Assembly (NCBI GenBank): GCA_016790075.1
Contig: JAEUPP010000042.1
Location: 1 to 37,345 of the forward strand
Source of the DNA: Rhodanobacteraceae bacterium
Lineage (GTDB): Bacteria; Pseudomonadota; Gammaproteobacteria; Xanthomonadales; Rhodanobacteraceae
Direction: 5' to 3'
DNA: 37,345 nt
Numbering within the stretch: the first letter of the stretch is position 1; each line of letters opens with the position of its first letter. The position numbers and the translations under genes were made by a program. Under the pieces are notes generated by a model, which was not told the origin of the DNA, ran no database searches, and was given only the letters and a program-made list of their open reading frames with translations. Below, one piece after another: positions 15,865 to 24,005 of this stretch.

Positions 15865-17262
15865 TCAACGCTTCTTGGCGTTGCGGATCATGCGCTGGCG
15901 CTTGCGCTGCTGGCCTTCGCTGAGCTCATTCTTGCGCCCGGCGAACGGGTTCTCGCCGTCGCGGAACTCCAGTCGCAAGGGGGTACCGACCAGCTTGAAG
16001 CGCTTGCGGAAAAAATTCTCGAGATAACGCCGGTAGCTGTCGGCCAGATGTTTGGTGCGCGAACCGTGGATCACGATCGTCGGCGGGTTGCTGCCGCCGG
16101 GATGGGCGTAACGCAGCTTGGGTGCATGACCACGCACCAGGGGTGGCTGGTACGAGGCGTACGCCGTTTCGATCGCCTTGTTGAGTTCGGAGGAGGTGAA
16201 CTGCTTGGTCGCCGAAGCGTGGGCACGGTCGATTGCTTTCATCAGTTCACGCAGGCCGGAACCGTGTTTGGCCGAAATGAACACGCGCTCGGCCCAGGCG
16301 ACGAAATCCAGGCGGCGTTCCAGCGACTTTTCGCACTGCTCGCGCTGGTAGGTCGTCAGGTTGTCCCATTTGTTGGCAACAACGACCAGCGCCCGCGCCT
16401 CGTTGAGCACATGGCCGATCAGGGTTGCATCCTGCTCTGACACGCCTTCACTTGCATCCAGCAGCAGCACGACGACCTGAGCCGCCGCAATCGACTGCAG
16501 CGTCTTGATGACGCTGAATTTTTCTATCGCTTCTTCAACTCGCGCACGGCGCCGCACACCGGCCGTGTCGATCAGGGTGTAGTGCTTGCCGTCCCGGACT
16601 ATGGGGACACGTATCGAATCGCGCGTGGTGCCGGCGATATCCGAAACCACGACCCGGTCTTCACCCAGCAGCCGGTTGACCAGGGTCGACTTGCCGACGT
16701 TGGGCCGCCCGACGATGGCGACACGGATACCCTGTTCCTTGTCCGTGGACGGCTCGGTGCTGTCCTCGTCTCCGGGCAGATGCGGTTCCACGACCTGCAG
16801 CAGCCCATCCACGCCACGGCCATGCGATGCGGCCAGCGGCACCAGCGTGCCCAGGCCTAGCGCACTGAATTCCGCCAGGCTGCTGAACTCATCCAGGCCA
16901 TCGGTCTTGTTGACGCCGACGACAATGGGTTTGCCGCGCTTGCGCAGATCACCCAGGATGTCGCGATCCAGCGCAGTCAGGCCGGCACGTGCATCAGTCA
17001 CGAACACGACGACAGCGGCCTCGTCGACGGCAAGCTGTACCTGTTTGGCGGTCAGCGCATCGATGCCCTGCTCTTCCCCGGACAGGCCGCCCGTGTCGAC
17101 GACAACGAACGGACGTGAGCCCAGATGGCAGATGCCGTAGTGGCGGTCCCGCGTAAGGCCGGGCTGATCGGCAACCAGTGCATCACGCGTGCGCGTGAGC
17201 ACATTGAACAGGGTCGACTTGCCGACATTGGGACGACCGACCAGAGCAACGACGGGCAACAT
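15865..17262 (-). CDS. der: Ribosome biogenesis GTPase Der (EngA)
   Basis: Tandem-GTPase assembly factor of the 50S subunit. 465 residues. Two G domains each have GRPNVGKST (G1, residues 9-17 and about 180-190), DTGG or DTAG (G3) and NKTD or NKWD (G4). A KH-like C-terminal domain follows, with the basic tail RKRQRMIRNAKKR. ATG at 17262 puts the G1 loop at the usual place. It is separated from bamB by a gap with two hairpins and is followed after seven bases by mobA. Confidence 0.97.
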   Translation of the reverse strand: MLPVVALVGRPNVGKSTLFNVLTRTRDALVADQPGLTRDRHYGICHLGSRPFVVVDTGGLSGEEQGIDALTAKQVQLAVDEAAVVVFVTDARAGLTALDRDILGDLRKRGKPIVVGVNKTDGLDEFSSLAEFSALGLGTLVPLAASHGRGVDGLLQVVEPHLPGDEDSTEPSTDKEQGIRVAIVGRPNVGKSTLVNRLLGEDRVVVSDIAGTTRDSIRVPIVRDGKHYTLIDTAGVRRRARVEEAIEKFSVIKTLQSIAAAQVVVLLLDASEGVSEQDATLIGHVLNEARALVVVANKWDNLTTYQREQCEKSLERRLDFVAWAERVFISAKHGSGLRELMKAIDRAHASATKQFTSSELNKAIETAYASYQPPLVRGHAPKLRYAHPGGSNPPTIVIHGSRTKHLADSYRRYLENFFRKRFKLVGTPLRLEFRDGENPFAGRKNELSEGQQRKRQRMIRNAKKR

Positions 17263-17280
17263 GCGCGGAACCTGCTGAAG

Positions 17281-17299
17281 CGGGCGCCAGCGGCGCCCG
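17281..17299 (-). other. Hairpin in the der leader
   Basis: Perfect 8-base stem CGGGCGCC/GGCGCCCG with a 3-base loop, 19 bases upstream of the der start. On the der transcript it could affect translation initiation. Confidence 0.5.
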
Positions 17300-17351
17300 G
17301 GAAACCAAAACCAATCGATGCCTGCCCAAACCGGGAATTTGTAGCGTACAC

Positions 17352-17377
17352 ACCGGCGCCGCGCAGGCGGCGCCGGT
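17352..17377 (-). terminator. Strong hairpin between bamB and der
   Basis: Perfect 11-base GC-rich stem (ACCGGCGCCGC at 17352-17362, GCGGCGCCGGT at 17367-17377) with a GCAG tetraloop, six bases past the bamB stop. No T-run follows, so it could be a terminator, a processing site or a palindromic repeat that lowers der relative to bamB. Confidence 0.65.
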
Positions 17378-17383
17378 CAGCCT

Positions 17384-18553
17384 TCACAGTTGCGCGCGGT
17401 AGGCGCCAAGTTCGCCATCCACGTCGACGACGTAGACCGTATCACCGAGCACGATAGGAGTCGCGCGGATCGCCTGCTTGGACAGACGCTCGCGCGCCAC
17501 TTCCTTGCCATCGGCGATGGCAAGCCAATGCACATAACCTTCCAGATCGCCGACAACCAGGTAATCGCCCTGTACGGCGGGACCGCTGAGCCAACGATGC
17601 TGCAACGCATCCTGCTTCCACATCGAGGCACCGCTGGTCCGGTCCAGCGCCCAGACCTGCGACTGATCGTCCACGGCATAGACCTGGCTTGCCGATACCT
17701 CGACATTGGTATAGCTAGACAGCGCCCGGTTCCATAACAGACGGCCACTGGCGAGGCTGAGGGCGACGACCTGGCCATGGTAGGCCGCGGCATAGATCAC
17801 ATCGTCGTCAATTTTCAGATCGCCATCGATATCGCTGAGTCGCTCGACTTCGGTACGGCCTTCGGCACTGACTATCGCCTGTTCCCAGGCCGGTGCGCCG
17901 TCACTGACGCGCAGGGCCACGACCTTGCCGGCGTCGGTCGCATTGACGAGAAGATCCCCCGCAACCCGCGGACTGGCATTGCCCCGCAGCGACAACAGCG
18001 GCACGGTACCGCGATCGTTGACCCAGCGCTGCTTGCCGTCATTCGCGTCAAGGGCGTAAACACGGCCGTCGTTGGTGCGTACATAGACCACGTTGCGGTC
18101 GACCGCCGGGGCACTGACCACCTCGGCCAAGACTCGGGTGCGCCAACGCTCGGTACCGTTGGCCGCGTCAAGCGCAAGCAGCTCGCCGTCCATGCTGCCG
18201 ACGACCAGCAAGCCGTCACCGACCCCGGGACCGCCGGCCAGCTTGAGTTTTACGTCGCGGTTCCAGAGAACCTTGCCGCTGGCTGCGTCGATAGCGCTGA
18301 CTTCACCATCGACACCAGCGCTGTAGAGCTTGCCGTCATGTAACGCTGGCGCGACACGGATGCCAGAACGCGCGGCGCCCTTGCCAAGGCTGCGGCTCCA
18401 GGCTTCCTTCACCACCAGTGTCGGTGCCAGTTCGACCAGAACCTTGGGCTGAGCAATGTTCTCGCGCTTGGAAGAATTGCCCTTGAACCAGCCGCAGCCG
18501 CCAAGCAGCGCGAACGCGGCGAGGCCGCTCAGCAGATAGACCGACTTCTTCAT
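17384..18553 (-). CDS. bamB: Outer membrane assembly lipoprotein BamB
   Basis: Eight-bladed propeller subunit of the BAM complex at the inner face of the outer membrane. 389 residues. The signal peptide ends in lipobox LGGC (Cys20). Repeated PQQ-like blades follow (GEVSAIDAASGKVLWNRD, GRVYALDANDGKQRW, GQVVALSLASGRLLWNR). The ATG overlaps the stop of yfgM by four bases (ATGA), so translation is coupled. Confidence 0.96.
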   Translation of the reverse strand: MKKSVYLLSGLAAFALLGGCGWFKGNSSKRENIAQPKVLVELAPTLVVKEAWSRSLGKGAARSGIRVAPALHDGKLYSAGVDGEVSAIDAASGKVLWNRDVKLKLAGGPGVGDGLLVVGSMDGELLALDAANGTERWRTRVLAEVVSAPAVDRNVVYVRTNDGRVYALDANDGKQRWVNDRGTVPLLSLRGNASPRVAGDLLVNATDAGKVVALRVSDGAPAWEQAIVSAEGRTEVERLSDIDGDLKIDDDVIYAAAYHGQVVALSLASGRLLWNRALSSYTNVEVSASQVYAVDDQSQVWALDRTSGASMWKQDALQHRWLSGPAVQGDYLVVGDLEGYVHWLAIADGKEVARERLSKQAIRATPIVLGDTVYVVDVDGELGAYRAQL

Positions 18554-19233
18554 GAGCTCTGCTTCTCTGCGGCGGGCGGAGTTGCCGGCACCGTTGCGGC
18601 CGCAGTACCGAGATCGTCGCGCTTCATTTCCAGCGACTGACGATTCGGCGCCGCAGGATCAAGACCATCGATCGCTGCCTGATAAGCCAGACGTGCTTCG
18701 TCGCGCTTGCCCTGCGCCAGCAGAATGTCGCCACGCAATTCGGCTACCACCGCTTCGTAACCCGCGGCGGGCAGACTGTCGAGTAATTTCAGGGCATCGG
18801 CTGTCTTGTCAGCCCCCAGTTGGGTGCGGGCCAGACTCAAGCCTGCCAAGCCTTTGACCGCGTCATTGCGCGCGTGGTCGTAGGCCCACTGCAGCGACTG
18901 TTCTGCGGCGGCCAGATCCTTGCGCGTGATCGCCGCTTCAGCCCAACGCATGGCAGCGAGCACGGCGTAGGTGCTTTCCGCATGTTCTTTCTGGATGCGC
19001 TCAAGCGCCGCTTTGGCGGCATCGTCGTTCTTTGCGCCTATGGCCGCACCAAAGCTCTGGAACTCGCCGGCGGCAAGGGCATTCTGCCGCGCCTTGTGCG
19101 TCTGCCATTGGAAGTATCCAAAGATCACCAGCAGGCCAAGGCCGATGCCTACAAAGATGGAGGTGACGTTGTCGCGCAACCATTTGCGCACGAGTTCGCT
19201 TTGTTCGTGTTCGTCTAGCTGATCGAAAGCCAT
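18550..19233 (-). CDS. yfgM: YfgM family SecYEG-associated TPR protein
   Basis: Ancillary SecYEG translocon subunit that links translocation to periplasmic chaperones. 227 residues. A cytoplasmic N-terminus (DQLDEHEQSELVRKWLRDN) precedes one membrane segment (residues about 25-45, IFVGIGLGLLVIFGYFQW) and a periplasmic TPR-like domain. ATG at 19233 is chosen because the MAFDQLDEHEQ start is typical and GGAT lies upstream; the longer frame adds a proline/arginine-rich stretch across the intergenic hairpin. Directly upstream of and coupled to bamB. Confidence 0.94.
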   Translation of the reverse strand: MAFDQLDEHEQSELVRKWLRDNVTSIFVGIGLGLLVIFGYFQWQTHKARQNALAAGEFQSFGAAIGAKNDDAAKAALERIQKEHAESTYAVLAAMRWAEAAITRKDLAAAEQSLQWAYDHARNDAVKGLAGLSLARTQLGADKTADALKLLDSLPAAGYEAVVAELRGDILLAQGKRDEARLAYQAAIDGLDPAAPNRQSLEMKRDDLGTAAATVPATPPAAEKQSS

Positions 19234-19252
19234 GTCGTAATCCAGGTAGCGT

Positions 19253-19306
19253 GCTGCCGCAGTGGGCAGGTTTTTCGAGAGTGGCCGCATTGCCCACCGC
19301 GGCAGC
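19253..19306 (-). other. Extended hairpin at the rodZ/yfgM junction
   Basis: Stem of 16 positions with one A/C mismatch: GCTGCCGC-A-GTGGGCA (19253-19268) pairs with TGCCCAC-C-GCGGCAGC (19291-19306) around a 22-base loop. It lies 20 bases upstream of yfgM and 97 bases past the rodZ stop. It could terminate or process the rodZ transcript. Confidence 0.65.
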
Positions 19307-19402
19307 GGCACATCGGCAGCGACAGTGCCAGCCGGCGGGCGCCGTAGAGTAACAGGAAGCGCCCATCGCGCAGCGTCGCCACTGCGCGTGGTGCACGGCG
19401 AT

Positions 19403-20566
19403 TCAGTTAGCGCCGCCGGACCCGCCCGGCGCGGTCGCCGCGCCGTCGACGAGCTTCAGATGGGCGACGGCAGAGCGGCGGAATGGCGCGAGATCGACCG
19501 GCTGGCCATCCACCAGCAGCTCCGCGTTCGCGGAATTGCCGAGGCGCACATTGACCGGCTGGTCGACTGTATAGGTCTTGCTGCTGCCCGCTGCCAGCAA
19601 GCCGAATTCGACACGGCGACCGTCGGCAGCGATCAGTTCGACCCAACTCGCCTCCTTGAGCCGCAGCGTGATCTCGTGGCCACCCGCTACCGGCCTTGCC
19701 GTGCTGTGGGTCACAGCAGCAGTTTCAGGCTTGAGTGCCGGCACCAGGGAGGCCATCAGGGGTAGCCCTGCTGCGCCTGCCGTTTCCGCAGCCACTGTCG
19801 ACACCGGGACCGGTGCCGCCGCATCTGGCGAGTTCGCTGCTGCCGATACCGTTGCCGACGGCGCGGCCGGCGTCACCTCCAGAGGCAGGGACTGCTCCAG
19901 CGACGAGACTCGGGCGAGGTTCTGGTCAAGCCCGCCATGCGTCGCCAACCATACGGCCGGCGCAACGATAAGGCCGGTCAGGATCACGTAAACCGTTGGC
20001 ACCGAATAGCGCTGAAACAAGTAACGCGAATGCGAGATACGCCCGGTTGCGACCAGTGCCGGCGGGGCGGCATTGCGTGCGCGAACCTTGGTGTCAACCG
20101 CCTGGGAGGGAATACCCAACAGACGCGCATAACTCGCCAGGTAGCCGCGCAGATAGACATCATGCTCAACCAGCGCGAAATCATCATTTTCCAACGTTGC
20201 GACGACGCGTTGCGGCAGGCGCAGCCGGGTGGCTACTTCGTCCAGCGTCCAGCCACGACGTTCACGCTCGCTGCGCAAGCGCTGGCCAAGACTACTCTCA
20301 GTCTGCGCTTCGGCAGGTAGGGCGAACAGCTCGCGGCCGTCATCGGAAATGGCATAGGCGGCGTTCTGACGGACGTCCCCGCAAGGGGCGTCGTTGCGGT
20401 CAGAAAGCGTTGCGGTGTAGTTGTCGTCGTGTGGGCTGGTCATCGTCTGCGCTGGATCGGCGAGTTCGCAGGAGAGAGGGGCGCTGTGCTGGGATGGAGC
20501 TGGGTGGATCAATGGCGCCGCCGCAACGTCAGCGCCAGAATGTGAAGGTTTACGCCTACGTTTCAT
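19403..20566 (-). CDS. rodZ: Cytoskeleton protein RodZ
   Basis: Links MreB to the envelope and sets rod shape. A Cro/CI-type HTH (residues about 92-160: LGQRLRSERERRGWTLDEVATRLRL) contacts MreB in the cytoplasm. A single membrane segment spans residues about 190-209, followed by a Pro/Ala/Thr-rich linker and a C-terminal periplasmic DUF4115 domain (ITLRLKEASWVELIAADG, VNVRLGNSANAELLVDG). Residues 1-90 before the HTH are unusually long. ATG at 20566 overlaps the pilF stop (ATGA), but neither it nor the internal ATG at 20443 has a clear ribosome-binding site, so the true start is uncertain. Confidence 0.92.
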   Translation of the reverse strand: MKRRRKPSHSGADVAAAPLIHPAPSQHSAPLSCELADPAQTMTSPHDDNYTATLSDRNDAPCGDVRQNAAYAISDDGRELFALPAEAQTESSLGQRLRSERERRGWTLDEVATRLRLPQRVVATLENDDFALVEHDVYLRGYLASYARLLGIPSQAVDTKVRARNAAPPALVATGRISHSRYLFQRYSVPTVYVILTGLIVAPAVWLATHGGLDQNLARVSSLEQSLPLEVTPAAPSATVSAAANSPDAAAPVPVSTVAAETAGAAGLPLMASLVPALKPETAAVTHSTARPVAGGHEITLRLKEASWVELIAADGRRVEFGLLAAGSSKTYTVDQPVNVRLGNSANAELLVDGQPVDLAPFRRSAVAHLKLVDGAATAPGGSGGAN

Positions 20567-21321
20567 GACGGAGTGCTCGGTTCGAGCTTTTGCCGCTGCG
20601 GTGATTCAGGGAATTCACTACGCAGGCGCCGTGCATATTCATTGGCTTCACGTGCATTACCGAGGCTGGTTTCGATATTGAAACCCAGCAGCAACGAGTC
20701 GGCGCTCGGCGTGCCCAGCGCTTCAAATCGCTGCAGAAACGCCCGTGCACGCAGGAAATCATTCTTGCGGAACAACACACCGGCCAGGTGGAACAGGGCT
20801 TCGCTGTTGTTCGGGTTGAGCTCTACGGCCTTGCGGAAATCCTGCTCGGCTCGTTCGAGCTTTTCAGCCTGCTGGAAGCAGGTGCCAGAGTTCGTATAGG
20901 CCATATCCGGTGTCTGGTAGAACGGATCAGCGACTGCAGCGGCAAAACGCTGCGAAGCCTCGTCCAGCTTTCCGGCACGGCACAGAAACGCGCCGTAGTT
21001 GTTGTTGACCGCGCCATTGCGCGGTGCGAGTTCGACCGCCCGACGATAATGCTCGGCCGCTTGTTTCTGGTCGTTGATGCGCTCATAGAGCACTGCTATG
21101 ACAGTATGGGCATCGACATAAGAGGAATCGAACTTCAGCGCCTTCTGCAGTTTTTCCAGCGCAAGCTCAAGCCGGCCCTGCTGCATGTAGCGCTGACCCA
21201 GCGCCACATGGACTTCGGCGGCATTGCGTGCCTTCTCGCTCGATTTGGAGCGAGGCGCAGCATAGGCACCGGCGCTGAACGCGAGGATCAGCAACAGCGC
21301 TAGTGCGTGCTTAAGCCGCAT
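20563..21321 (-). CDS. pilF: Type IV pilus biogenesis TPR protein PilF/PilW
   Basis: Pilotin-like TPR protein for PilQ secretin assembly. 252 residues. The signal peptide [21 protein letters not shown] is followed by about six TPR motifs, for example [22 protein letters not shown] and [25 protein letters not shown]. Homologues in Pseudomonas are lipoproteins, but no lipobox cysteine is present here; the end AYA-AP looks like a type I cleavage site. ATG at 21321 is chosen because it begins the signal peptide and overlaps the rlmN end by 11 bases. Confidence 0.92.
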   Translation of the reverse strand: MRLKHALALLLILAFSAGAYAAPRSKSSEKARNAAEVHVALGQRYMQQGRLELALEKLQKALKFDSSYVDAHTVIAVLYERINDQKQAAEHYRRAVELAPRNGAVNNNYGAFLCRAGKLDEASQRFAAAVADPFYQTPDMAYTNSGTCFQQAEKLERAEQDFRKAVELNPNNSEALFHLAGVLFRKNDFLRARAFLQRFEALGTPSADSLLLGFNIETSLGNAREANEYARRLRSEFPESPQRQKLEPSTPS

Positions 21322-22420
21322 CGACCTGTCCTTCGAGCTTGCGGCGGAACTCCGCCTGACGGCGGGTGCGATCAAGCACCTGACCCTTGAGCTGACCACA
21401 GGCGGCATCAATGTCATCGCCGCGTGTGCGTCTTACCGTGGTCAGCACGTGAGCATCCAGCAAGATCTTCTGGAACTGGCGAATGACCTCCTCTTCAGAC
21501 CGTTCAAACCGCGTGCCTGTGAACGGATTGAAGGGAATCAGATTGACCTTGGACGGCACCTTGCGCATGAGCTTCACCAGCTGGCGCGCGTGCTCCGGCT
21601 TGTCGTTGACCCCCTTCATCATGGTGTATTCAAACGTGATCGACGCACGCGGCCGCTTGGCCACATAGCGCTGGCACGCGCCCATAAGCTCGGCAATCGG
21701 GTATTTCTTGTTAAGCGGCACCAGTTCGGTGCGCAGTTCGTCGTTGGGCGCATGCAGAGAGACGGCGAGCGAGACGTCACTCTCTTCACTCAGCCGGTCA
21801 ATCATCGGCACCAACCCAGCCGTAGAAAGGGTCACGCGCTTGTTGGCAAGCCCGAAACCCAGGTCGTCGCGCATCACACTCATCGCCCGGACGACATGTT
21901 CAAAATTGAGCAGCGGCTCACCCATTCCCATCATCACGACGTTGGTGAGCTTGCGCTGGTGGTGCGGTACGTTGCCCAGATGCCGTGCTGCGACCCAGAC
22001 CTGGCCAATAATCTCGGCCGTGGAAAGGTTGCGGTTGAACCCCTGGGTTGCCGTAGAACAGAACTGGCAGTTCAGACCACAGCCAACCTGCGACGACACA
22101 CACAACGTGCCGCGTGAGGTTTCTGGAATAAAGACGGTCTCAATGGCATTGCTACCGTCCATGCCGAGCAGCCACTTGTGCGTGCCGTCGGCGGATTGCT
22201 TCTCGAAAATCGTCTTCGGCGGCGTGATGTCGACGGCGGCGCTGAGCTTGTCGCGCAGCGCCTTGCCGACATCCGTCATTTGCCCGAAGTCGGTGACGTG
22301 GCGGTGATACATCCACTTCATGACCTGATCGGCCCGATAGGGCTTTTCGCCGATCGATGCAAACAGATCGCGCAGTCCCTGGCGGTCGTAGTCGAACAGG
22401 TTGGGTTTCACCACAGTCAC
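21311..22420 (-). CDS. rlmN: Dual-specificity RNA methyltransferase RlmN
   Basis: Radical SAM enzyme that methylates C2 of adenosine 2503 in 23S rRNA and A37 in certain tRNAs. About 370 residues. The radical SAM motif C-x3-C-x2-C lies in [12 protein letters not shown], with [10 protein letters not shown] (GGE-like) and VNLIPFNPF downstream; a conserved catalytic cysteine lies in [11 protein letters not shown] near the C-terminus. There is no ATG start; GTG at 22420 is eight bases after GAGGA, with TTG at 22423 as alternative. The ndk stop forms part of that ribosome-binding site. Confidence 0.95.
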   Translation of the reverse strand: MTVVKPNLFDYDRQGLRDLFASIGEKPYRADQVMKWMYHRHVTDFGQMTDVGKALRDKLSAAVDITPPKTIFEKQSADGTHKWLLGMDGSNAIETVFIPETSRGTLCVSSQVGCGLNCQFCSTATQGFNRNLSTAEIIGQVWVAARHLGNVPHHQRKLTNVVMMGMGEPLLNFEHVVRAMSVMRDDLGFGLANKRVTLSTAGLVPMIDRLSEESDVSLAVSLHAPNDELRTELVPLNKKYPIAELMGACQRYVAKRPRASITFEYTMMKGVNDKPEHARQLVKLMRKVPSKVNLIPFNPFTGTRFERSEEEVIRQFQKILLDAHVLTTVRRTRGDDIDAACGQLKGQVLDRTRRQAEFRRKLEGQVDAA

Positions 22421-22431
22421 CAAATCAGTCC

Positions 22432-22857
22432 TCAGCGCGGGCAGAGCTCAGTGGATGCGAAAAAGTACGCAATTTCCACAGCGGCATTTTCGAGCGAATC
22501 GGAACCGTGTACGGCGTTCGCGTCGATCGAGTCGGCGAAATCGGCGCGGATCGTGCCTTTCTCAGCCTTCTTGGGATCAGTCGCGCCCATGAGATCACGG
22601 TGCTTGAGTACAGCGTTGTCGCCTTCCAGAGCCTGGATCATGACCGGGCCCGAGATCATGAATTCGACCAGCGCGTTGAAGAACGGACGTTCCTTGTGCA
22701 CTGCATAAAAGCCTTCGGCTTCCTTGCGCGACAAGTGCTTCATCTTCGACGCGACGACCGTCAGGCCGGCCTTTTCAAAACGGGTGTAGATCTCGCCGAT
22801 CACGTTCTTGGCGACGGCATCGGGCTTGATGATGGACAGGGTGCGCTCCAGCGCCAT
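22432..22857 (-). CDS. ndk: Nucleoside diphosphate kinase
   Basis: Transfers the gamma phosphate among NTPs/NDPs via a phospho-histidine. 141 residues, normal. Motifs [10 protein letters not shown] (start) and NAVHGSDS with the catalytic histidine (about residue 117) are both present. GGAG lies eight bases before the ATG. First gene of the ndk-rlmN-pilF-rodZ run; gap to rlmN is about ten bases. Confidence 0.97.
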   Translation of the reverse strand: MALERTLSIIKPDAVAKNVIGEIYTRFEKAGLTVVASKMKHLSRKEAEGFYAVHKERPFFNALVEFMISGPVMIQALEGDNAVLKHRDLMGATDPKKAEKGTIRADFADSIDANAVHGSDSLENAAVEIAYFFASTELCPR

Positions 22858-23234
22858 GTCGAATACTCCAGATTGTAGGAAAAAAGAAACCCGTCGCCGC
22901 GCGCGATGGTAACACCAAACACACGCAGAAATGCGGGGTTAGCAGGCAAAATCGTTCTGAATTCTAGCTGATTCACGCCGCTTATGCAGCCCGGCAATGG
23001 TGTCCTGCGACGGCCGTGGTCGCCACGTCGGCACATCCGGCGCCAAGGCGCCCCGGCCACTCGCCGAAGGCGACGCCGCACCGGCTTGTCCGCACCGCAG
23101 CGCGTTGCGCGCGCGGCGGTTTGACCCGGGGCCAACCGCTCTCGTAGCATTCAAACGCGCGTTTTACCTACGATCCGGTTCTGGCTACCTCTAGAGCCGC
23201 CCGTCGCCCCGCGTAACCGGACAGTAAGGATTTC
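22858..23234. other. Divergent intergenic region between ndk and the TetR gene
   Basis: No gene is supported. It must hold the ndk promoter (minus) and the promoter and operator of the TetR regulator (plus); the latter is annotated at 23143-23172. Confidence 0.6.
23143..23172. promoter_or_regulatory. Probable PsrA-type operator upstream of the fatty-acid regulon
   Basis: Perfect 12-base palindrome AAACGCGCGTTT (23153-23164) inside CAAACGCGCGTTTT, which fits the Pseudomonas PsrA consensus of two GAAAC/GTTTC-like arms around four bases. A nearly concentric CGTAG (23143-23147) / CTACG (23168-23172) extends the symmetry. It lies about 60 bases before the regulator start, where a repressor could block transcription of the regulator and of the fad genes behind it. 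No second site is seen directly upstream of fadN. Confidence 0.65.
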
Positions 23235-23855
23235 ATGAACTCGCAGCATTTTTCGACCAAGGAACGCATTCTCGGCGCTGCCGAGCAGCTATTCGCCCGG
23301 CTCGGCTTTGCTGGCGCCTCTCTGCGTCAGGTTACTGCCGCGGCGAACGTCAATCTCGCCGCGGTCAACTATCACTTCGGTTCCAAAGAAAACCTCATCA
23401 ACGAAGTGTTCCGACGGCGCCTGGACGAGCTCAACACACACCGCCTGCAGGCACTCGAAGAAGCGCTGAGCCACCCGGAATCGGATCTCGAAGAGCTGCT
23501 GGGAGCCTTCATCAACCCGGCACTCGACCTCTCGCTGGATCGCGACGGTGGTGGCGCCTTTGTCCGCGTACTCGCCCGCGCCTACGCCGAGCACAATGAT
23601 GCGCTGCGCAAATTCCTGTCCGACAACTACGGCCATGTCATGAAGCGTTTTCACGCCGCCTTCGCCCAGCGCCTGCCGGATCTGGACAAGGAAGAGCTCT
23701 ACTGGCGCCTCGATATCGTTGCCGGCGCCCTGACCTATGCCATGGCCGACTTCGGCGTGATCAAGCGCAAGTCCGGCGTTACTGAACAGCAGCATCGCGA
23801 ACGCTCGGCCGAACACTTGATCCGCTTCGCCGCCGCCGGCCTGCGCGCCCCGTGA
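23235..23855 (+). CDS. TetR-family regulator, PsrA-like
   Basis: DNA-binding repressor of 206 residues. The N-terminal HTH shows the signature ERILGAAEQLFARLGF, NVNLAAVNYHFGSKENLINEVF, very close to the Pseudomonas PsrA motif region. The C-terminal ligand domain is helical and ends RSAEHLIRFAAAGLRAP. PsrA binds long-chain fatty acids or their CoA esters and controls fad genes and rpoS. The ribosome-binding site AAGGA lies five bases upstream. It precedes a fadN-fadA pair on the same strand, so co-transcription is plausible despite a GGGCTGC/GCAGCCC hairpin just after the stop. Confidence 0.85.
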   Translation: MNSQHFSTKERILGAAEQLFARLGFAGASLRQVTAAANVNLAAVNYHFGSKENLINEVFRRRLDELNTHRLQALEEALSHPESDLEELLGAFINPALDLSLDRDGGGAFVRVLARAYAEHNDALRKFLSDNYGHVMKRFHAAFAQRLPDLDKEELYWRLDIVAGALTYAMADFGVIKRKSGVTEQQHRERSAEHLIRFAAAGLRAP

Positions 23856-23874
23856 TATCCGGCGCGAAGCTGCA

Positions 23875-23892
23875 GGGCTGCGGTCGCAGCCC
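23875..23892 (+). terminator. Hairpin after the TetR gene
   Basis: Perfect 7-base stem GGGCTGC/GCAGCCC with a GGTC tetraloop, 20 bases past the stop codon. There is no T-run; it could reduce read-through into fadN or be an RNA processing site. Confidence 0.45.
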
Positions 23893-24005
23893 GGGCACCG
23901 GTTCGCATCAATGGTTTGTTGCACTGCAACGCGAGCAACAGCTCCAAAGCGTGCAGGCAGAGTCGGCGAGTCAGTCCCTATCGTTCCCTCCCTAACGAGG
24001 TTCCC

